Part shown: piece after piece, positions 58,981 through 64,000 of the stretch | Position numbering within the stretch: position 1 is the stretch's first letter | How the letters are laid out: the number at the start of each line of letters is the position of its first letter | Translations under genes and position numbers: made by a program | The notes under the pieces: generated by a model | The model's database searches: none | What the model saw: only the letters and a program-made list of their open reading frames with translations | What the model was told of the DNA's origin: nothing | Assembly (NCBI GenBank): GCA_038890815.1 | Contig: JAWAFC010000003.1 | Coordinates: 62,001 to 126,000 of the forward strand | Direction of reading: 5' to 3' | From: JAWAFC01 sp038890815 | GTDB taxonomy: Archaea > Micrarchaeota > Micrarchaeia > Burarchaeales > JACRGF01 | DNA: 64,000 nucleotides

Positions 58981-59621
58981 AGCAAGAGCGCTCCGGCCAG
59001 CGCGCCAGCGAGCGCGCACAGCAGATTGGTGGTCTGCTTGTTGCCTATCCCCCTTTCCTCCAGCACGCCGAGCAGCGTGTCAAAAAGCGAGCCGATGAAT
59101 CCAACGCCCGCGATGAGCGCCACATCAACAAAGCTGTATGTTCCGGGATAGAGCAGCCATGCTGTCAGCCCGATGAGCGCCCCCCCATCTATCGAAGCCA
59201 GCAGGCCCAATAACGATACCGCACCGCTCGTGCCGGGCCTCACCCTCTTCATGCTCCACAGCGCGAGTGGCCTTCCTCCGAGCACGCCGAGCTCGCTGGC
59301 AAATTTGTCGGCGCTCACTGCTGCCAGCGAGCCAACATAGGCCGCACGCGCCGGAAATGAAAACAGCGCGCTCGCGATGACCACGAGGGCGGGCACGCCG
59401 CCGTTTGCCAACACATTGGCCCACGAGCGCTCGTGCTCGTAGACCGCTAGCTGTCTCTTCCTGTCATAATCGAATTTCGTGACGAGCACTCCGGAGAGCA
59501 GCACCGTGAGGATGAGCAGGAAGAATGGTAGCGCGTTGGGCCCGCCAAACACAATGATGAGCCCACCGATGATAGCCGCGCTTATTGTCCCTGGCAGGTC
59601 AAGCAGCAGTGCCCGCACCAT
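58974..59621 (-). CDS. DUF92 family membrane protein
   Basis: 215 residues, five to six TM helices. Family segments: RSWANVLANGGVPALV, AVSADKFASELGVL and KRVRPGTSGAVSLLG. Related to TMEM19 and plant VTE6 phytyl-phosphate kinase, so a polyprenyl-phosphate kinase role is possible. Start five bases after the rtcA stop; overlaps the convergent peptidase gene by seven bases. Confidence 0.9.
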   Translation of the reverse strand: MVRALLLDLPGTISAAIIGGLIIVFGGPNALPFFLLILTVLLSGVLVTKFDYDRKRQLAVYEHERSWANVLANGGVPALVVIASALFSFPARAAYVGSLAAVSADKFASELGVLGGRPLALWSMKRVRPGTSGAVSLLGLLASIDGGALIGLTAWLLYPGTYSFVDVALIAGVGFIGSLFDTLLGVLEERGIGNKQTTNLLCALAGALAGALLLH

Positions 59622-59625
59622 GCCA

Positions 59626-60639
59626 TCATCTCACAAATCCTATTCCCTCAACACTTATAGTTCCGTTGGCCCCATCGAACACAAAAGGCTTTTTTGTGAA
59701 GGCCTCGATGGCCACGGCATTGGAGCGCTCGTGCGCTGTGAACTCCGCCACACGCAGCACGCTGCTGCCCTTGGCCAGTGCAGCATAAATCATGAGCTGG
59801 TCGCCCAGATGGTTGTCCACGCACGCCGGCGAGGCCAGGAGAGCGCGCATGCTCTCTGCGGCCTCGCGCCCAACCTCCTCGGCGCTTTTCCCTGGCCTTC
59901 CAAGGGCGCTCGCGCCGAGAAATCCCCCCTCGCACACGCACCACAGGGAAACAAAGGAGCCCGGAGAGAGCGCCTTTGCAGTTTCGGTCTTAAGCTTTGC
60001 ATTTGGGAAAATGCCGAGCACGGCCTGCGCCTGCCTTGTCGCGATGTGGGCAGGCAGATTGGCGCAGACCGAAATCCCCTCCACCTCGCTGCATCTTCCC
60101 CGCTCGCTCAGGTGCACCCCCCGGAGCCCGCCACACGGCTCAACCAATAACTCCACCTCCCCCCCTCCCTTAGGATAAAAGCCATAGGCCCGCAGGGTGA
60201 GTGAAAAACGGGCCCCGAAGAGGGCCGCTGCGGGGGCAAATACTTTCTGTAGAAAGTGGAAGTCTGGCGACCAGGCAACGTGCGTTCCTCCTCTGACAAC
60301 AACGCGGGAGGGCTTCTTCGCAAAAAGTAGGGCGGGGAGAACCGCCTGCACCACGAGCGAGGTGCTGCCCGCTGTACCGATGTCGAAGAAATATTCGCCC
60401 CCATCAACTTGCCCAGGCTCGAAGGAGAGGGTGGGCGAGCCGAGCTCAGCCCCGCTTATCTTTGCCCGGCATATTTTTGTCAGCGCGTTCACGCAGGTGA
60501 GGTGCTGGGGCTGGAGGCCCGGATTGGGGCGAGGCTTGCGGATGTTGGTCAGGCGCACTGGCTGCCCGAGCACGGCCGACAGCGACAGGGCAGTGCGCAG
60601 GATCTGTCCCCCACCCTCAGCGCCATCTATCTCGAGCAT
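59626..60639 (-). CDS. rtcA: RNA 3'-terminal phosphate cyclase
   Basis: 337 residues. Converts RNA 3'-phosphate ends to 2',3'-cyclic phosphate using ATP. EGGGQILRTALSLSAV at the N-terminus, RKPRPNPGLQPQHL, GGTHVAWSPDF and the C-terminal active-site segment CVDNHLGDQLM are all present. TATA-like sequence at 60656-60668. Confidence 0.95.
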   Translation of the reverse strand: MLEIDGAEGGGQILRTALSLSAVLGQPVRLTNIRKPRPNPGLQPQHLTCVNALTKICRAKISGAELGSPTLSFEPGQVDGGEYFFDIGTAGSTSLVVQAVLPALLFAKKPSRVVVRGGTHVAWSPDFHFLQKVFAPAAALFGARFSLTLRAYGFYPKGGGEVELLVEPCGGLRGVHLSERGRCSEVEGISVCANLPAHIATRQAQAVLGIFPNAKLKTETAKALSPGSFVSLWCVCEGGFLGASALGRPGKSAEEVGREAAESMRALLASPACVDNHLGDQLMIYAALAKGSSVLRVAEFTAHERSNAVAIEAFTKKPFVFDGANGTISVEGIGFVR

Positions 60640-60655
60640 GCATGCAGTTCAGCTT

Positions 60656-60668
60656 ACAAAAATATAAG
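60656..60668. promoter_or_regulatory. TATA box of rtcA, near-symmetric
   Basis: CTTATATTTTTG on the minus strand, centred about 23 nt before the rtcA ATG. On the plus strand AAAAATATAAG could drive a transcript starting near 60688, just before the hairpin pair. Confidence 0.5.
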
Positions 60669-60698
60669 TGAGTGCGGGCGGGAGGGGAATAGAAAGAG

Positions 60699-60748
60699 GC
60701 CACCGCATTGCGCGGTGGCAAGGCGACCAGTTTGCTGCCCGAAGGCAG
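60699..60748 (+). other. Two-hairpin element, possible small RNA
   Basis: Stem GCCACCGC-ATTGC-GCGGTGGC (60699-60719), then 15 nt, then CTGCC-CGAA-GGCAG (60735-60748), a GNRA-like tetraloop stem. It lies in a 198-bp gap with no gene, with a TATA-like block about 35 nt before the first stem. No match to a known RNA class is claimed; it might also act as a leader or terminator. Confidence 0.4.
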
Positions 60749-60837
60749 ATGTGAGAAATCGAGCAGAAGCAAATCATTTAGAATCAAAAGTAATTTAAAC
60801 TTTTCTGCAGGCAATATAAACCTCTCTCTCGGAAAAT

Positions 60838-61365
60838 TTGCGGGCTGATTGGTTGGCAGAGGCAGAGGAGCACATACAGGCGCTCGAGAGGCAGAAAGCC
60901 GAGCTCATCGCAAAGGCCAGAGCGCTCGATGAGCGGCTGGCCGGCATGAGTGCTGAGGCACGCGCGCTGCGCGAGGCCATACGAAGCGTGCGGGCGCGGC
61001 CAGCGGGAATGCTGCGAAAGCGGCTTGCCGAGCTTGAGTGGCGCATTGCCACCGAGGCGTTGAGCCTGAAGAGCGAGCGCGCCTTCATGAAGGCGATCGG
61101 CGAAACAAAGAAAGAGCTGGCGGCCGCGCTGGAGCGGGAAAAGAAGAGGGAAAGGCTTGCCTATGTGGAGGGCGAGATCCGCCTCGCCGAGCTTGAGAAG
61201 CGCAAGGTTGAGGAAGAGATTCACAGAACAAAGAAAGAGCTCGAGGCGGCGTGGGCAGCCAAAAAGGCGGGCGAGCGCGCTCCGGCCATCGCATGGACTC
61301 CGGAGCAGAGCAATGAGGGGGTGACCCTCGGCGAGATTGCAGTTATAAAAAAGAAGGGAGAATAG
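60838..61365 (+). CDS. Coiled-coil protein upstream of PolB
   Basis: 175 residues, almost entirely charged helix (Glu/Lys/Arg/Ala/Leu heptads, about 1-145), then a less charged tail. The TTG at 60838 lies about 21 nt after AATATAAA (60813-60820); a TTG at 60853 is also possible. Six bases separate it from polB, so the two are probably co-transcribed; whether it acts in replication is unknown. Confidence 0.65.
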   Translation: MRADWLAEAEEHIQALERQKAELIAKARALDERLAGMSAEARALREAIRSVRARPAGMLRKRLAELEWRIATEALSLKSERAFMKAIGETKKELAAALEREKKRERLAYVEGEIRLAELEKRKVEEEIHRTKKELEAAWAAKKAGERAPAIAWTPEQSNEGVTLGEIAVIKKKGE

Positions 61366-61370
61366 CCCGC

Positions 61371-63764
61371 ATGCGCGCTGTGCTCATCGATGTTGACTAT
61401 GTCACGAGAGGGGGCAGGGCAGTTATCCGGTTGCTGCTCAAGAGGCGGCGCTTTTTCAGGATGTATGATGAGGATTTCAGCCCCTATCTCTATCTGAGCC
61501 CACGCGGTTCGCTCGCCGAGGCTGAGAGGGAGATCGCCGGCCTGGTGGTGCGCGGGAGGGCGGGCGAGGAGGTCCGTGCCGCTGGCGTGCAACGCGTGAA
61601 AAAAGTGGTATCGGGCAGGGAGAGAGAGGTATTGAAGGTGCTCGCCCACCACCCCTCGCACATCCCTTTTCTGCGCAGCGCGCTCGCTGAAATCGGGGAG
61701 GTGTTTGAGCACGACATACCATTTGCCCGGAGATATCTGATAGACAGGGGGCTCACTCCATTGAATGAGATAACGTTTGAGCGGAAGGGCCGCACCATCA
61801 CACACATACTAGGCCAGCGGGAGGCAGCGCCGGCCTTTCGCATGCTGGCATTTGACATCGAGACTTACAACCCGCAGGGCACGCCACGGGAGGAAAAGGA
61901 CCCTGTGATTATGATATCGTATGCCGGAGAGGGCGATGAGGGCGTGCTGACTTTCAGGGAGTGCGACCGGCCCTTTGCGCGCGTGCTCGCCAACGAGGCC
62001 GAGCTGCTGGCTGCATTCGGCCGCCTAGTCAGGCAAAAGGATACCGAGCTCCTGCTCGGCTACAACTCAACATCGTTTGACCTTCCCTATCTCCGCGCGC
62101 GGGCGAGGGTGCTCGGCACAGAGCTGCCGCTTGGCAGGGATGGTAGCGCTCCCATACTGAAACGGCGGGGGCCATTTGCGAGGGCCAAAATAAGGGGAAG
62201 GGTGCATGTCGATGTATACCACATCGTGCGCTTTCTGGGACTCATCGGCGCGCTGAAGGGCTACCTCTATACGCTTGGCGAGGCATACGCCGAGCTGACA
62301 GGGAAACAGAAGATGGCCGTCGACAAGGTAGCCATCCATGCGATGTGGGATGATGGCCGGTTGCGTGGCGAGCTGGCCGAGTATGCGCTGTCGGATGCGC
62401 GCGCCACGCTCGAGCTCGCGCGTATGACGCTTCCATTGCAGTTTGAGCTGTGCAGGATTGCAGGCCTGCCGCTGTCCGATGTGGTCGGAGCCACGGCCGG
62501 CCAGCTCGTTGAGGCGCTGTTGCTGCGCCGCGCGCATGCCGAGGGCATCATCGCGCCCAACAAGCCGAGTGCCGAGGAGGTGGCAGCCAGGGAAAGGGAG
62601 CCAATCGCTGGCGCGTTCGTCAAGATGCCCACACCCGGAATATACGAGAACATAGCCGTATTCGATTTCAGAGGCCTCTATCCCAGCATCATCTGCTCGC
62701 ACAACATCGACCCTGGCACGCTGAACTGCGACTGCTGTGTGGGAGGAGGTCACCTCTCGCCAGCAGGCCATCGCTTCTGCGCAAAGCGCACAGGCCTCAT
62801 CCCAGCCGTGCTGGCCGAAATACTCGAGAAGAGAGCTGCCATAAAGCGCGAGATGCGCCAGCACCCTGCCGACTCCGAGGCCTGGCGTGCGCTGGATGCC
62901 AGGCAGCAGGCGCTCAAGATATTCGCCAACTCATTTTATGGCATGTTCCGCTACGCCCGCGCGCGCTGGTACTCGCGTGCTTGCGGCGAGAGCGTTACGG
63001 CATGGGGGCGGCACTACATTAAAGAGACGGCCGCCAAGGCCGAGGCGGCAGGCTTCAGGGTCCTCTACATGGACACCGACAGCTTGTTTCTGCTCCTCGA
63101 AAACAAAACGCGCGAGGATGCGCTTGCCTTCATGCGGGAGGTCAATGCCGCGCTGCCCGGCAACATGGAGCTTGAGCTCGAGGGCTTCTATGTGCGGGGC
63201 GTTTTCGTCACCCGGAAAGGAGTTAAGGAAGAAAAGGGTGCGAAGAAAAAATACGCTCTGTTGGGCGAGGATGGGCGCATCAAGATACGGGGCTTTGAGC
63301 TCGTCAGGCGGGATTGGGCGCCCATCGCAAAGAGCACGCAGCAGAGGGTGCTGGAGGCCATTCTTAAGGAGGGCAGCAAGGCCAAGGCCATCGCGGTGGT
63401 GCGCGAGGTCATCGAGCGCCTCAGGGAGGGCGAGGTGCCGCTCGAGGAGCTGGTTATTTATACGCAACTGAGAAAAAGGCTGGGAGGATATGAGGTGGTG
63501 TCGCCCGAGGTGGCGGCAGCGCAGAAAGCGCGCAGGGCGGGCATTCCGCTTGCCGATGGCGCGCTTGTGGGCTATGTGATCACGCGCGGGGGAGGAAAGG
63601 TGAGCGACAGAGCAGTGCTCGCCGAGCTGGCGCGGGACTACGACCCAACCTACTACATAAACAACCAAGTGCTTCCGGCAGTGCTCAAAATCCTCGCCGA
63701 GCTTGGGGTTAGCGAGGATGAGCTTAAGGGCGAGGGAAAACAGCAGACGCTTGCGGGCTGGTGA
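61371..63764 (+). CDS. polB: Family B DNA polymerase
   Basis: 797 residues, a single uninterrupted chain without intein. Exonuclease motifs: FDIETYNPQ, YNSTSFDLPYL and YALSDARAT. Polymerase motifs: DFRGLYPSII (A), the KIFANSFYGMF helix (B) and YMDTDSLF (C). Main replicative or repair polymerase with 3'-5' proofreading. In archaea PolB may be split; here it is not. GGGAGA lies upstream of the ATG. Confidence 0.96.
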   Translation: MRAVLIDVDYVTRGGRAVIRLLLKRRRFFRMYDEDFSPYLYLSPRGSLAEAEREIAGLVVRGRAGEEVRAAGVQRVKKVVSGREREVLKVLAHHPSHIPFLRSALAEIGEVFEHDIPFARRYLIDRGLTPLNEITFERKGRTITHILGQREAAPAFRMLAFDIETYNPQGTPREEKDPVIMISYAGEGDEGVLTFRECDRPFARVLANEAELLAAFGRLVRQKDTELLLGYNSTSFDLPYLRARARVLGTELPLGRDGSAPILKRRGPFARAKIRGRVHVDVYHIVRFLGLIGALKGYLYTLGEAYAELTGKQKMAVDKVAIHAMWDDGRLRGELAEYALSDARATLELARMTLPLQFELCRIAGLPLSDVVGATAGQLVEALLLRRAHAEGIIAPNKPSAEEVAAREREPIAGAFVKMPTPGIYENIAVFDFRGLYPSIICSHNIDPGTLNCDCCVGGGHLSPAGHRFCAKRTGLIPAVLAEILEKRAAIKREMRQHPADSEAWRALDARQQALKIFANSFYGMFRYARARWYSRACGESVTAWGRHYIKETAAKAEAAGFRVLYMDTDSLFLLLENKTREDALAFMREVNAALPGNMELELEGFYVRGVFVTRKGVKEEKGAKKKYALLGEDGRIKIRGFELVRRDWAPIAKSTQQRVLEAILKEGSKAKAIAVVREVIERLREGEVPLEELVIYTQLRKRLGGYEVVSPEVAAAQKARRAGIPLADGALVGYVITRGGGKVSDRAVLAELARDYDPTYYINNQVLPAVLKILAELGVSEDELKGEGKQQTLAGW

Positions 63765-63765
63765 C

Positions 63766-64000
63766 ATGCCTCCGGCAAGAGCGGCTGGTGTCGAAAAGGC
63801 GCGCAAAAAGCTCATAGCACTGATAAGGGCGGTGGGAATGCAGAGAGTGGTGAGCGAAGAGGAGGCGAGGTCGTTCGGCGAGGAGTCGTTCGGCAGAGAG
63901 ATAGAATGGGGCGATGTCATCGTATCCGCGGTCGGTGGGGAGTTTTATGCCAGCGCTTTCGTGAGCCCGAGCAGGGGGATGCACGAAACCCTGCCACTGC
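63766..64000 (+). CDS. Unidentified gene downstream of polB (partial)
   Basis: Open from an ATG two bases after the polB stop to the window edge, 78 residues so far. N-terminus is basic and helical (VEKARKKLIALIRAVGM), then an acidic stretch and the strand WGDVIVSAVGGEFYASAFV. G/C-rich third positions support coding. No family recognised from this part. Confidence 0.6.
   Translation, partial: MPPARAAGVEKARKKLIALIRAVGMQRVVSEEEARSFGEESFGREIEWGDVIVSAVGGEFYASAFVSPSRGMHETLPL

Overview
The window is archaeal. It encodes ribosomal proteins eS19, eL31, eL39 and eL20 (LX), aIF6, prefoldin alpha, the RNase P subunit Rpp21, Pus10, diphthine synthase, GEK1-type D-aminoacyl-tRNA deacylase, a single-chain family B DNA polymerase, RtcA, FtsY, and DUF63 and DUF92 membrane proteins. 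Many genes have a TTTAAATA-like TATA box about 22-28 nt before the start codon, so leaderless or nearly leaderless mRNAs look common; genes inside operons carry GGAGG/GGTGA-type ribosome binding sites, often with GTG or TTG starts. Gene packing is dense, GC is fairly high, and there are many small membrane-anchored or secreted proteins plus one giant surface protein. A DPANN-type archaeon (Micrarchaeota/Diapherotrites-like) is a reasonable guess, but no rRNA is present to prove it.

Layout. 1-4.3 kb: a RecA/KaiC-like protein, a coiled-coil membrane protein, DUF1405, a CPC-type copper P-type ATPase with a YHS tail, and a CopZ-like chaperone. 4.3-6.4 kb: a compact two-subunit [NiFe] hydrogenase with a convergent maturation protease. 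6.5-16.1 kb: pyruvate kinase, a GNAT protein, a HEAT-repeat protein, secreted coiled-coil proteins, a membrane-tethered winged-helix regulator fused by overlap to a P2-type Ca2+-like ATPase, and a CPA2 antiporter. 16.1-26.6 kb: a redox and metal island with two DsbA-like proteins, a thioredoxin-like lipoprotein, an M56-type membrane protease, a repeat-bearing 424-bp spacer, a NapH-like Fe-S membrane protein, a CuA-type cupredoxin, and a divergent eight-gene operon. That operon is led by a BlaI/CopY-like repressor and rich in small Cys motifs: PCYCGC, CEFCC...CGCAH, two C-terminal VGGC tails, and a protein with three tandem thioredoxin-like domains. tRNA-Pro(UGG) and a plastocyanin-like lipoprotein follow. 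26.6-29.1 kb: dphB, DUF63, dtdA. 29.1-47.8 kb: a Cys-rich dockerin-like protein converging on a 17.5-kb gene for a ~5,840-residue surface protein. 48-56.9 kb: a MacB-like ABC cassette and a translation/RNA-processing superoperon. 57-64 kb: Pus10, a prepilin peptidase-like protein, DUF92, RtcA, a coiled-coil protein and PolB.

The best candidate for an undescribed system is the island at about 18.3-25.8 kb. It looks like an inducible, cell-surface thiol/copper relay. The repressor and the M56 protease could form a BlaI/BlaR1-like sensing pair, and the operon products are mostly single-TM proteins carrying Cys/His clusters outside the membrane. The function is inferred; motifs, order and spacing are read directly.
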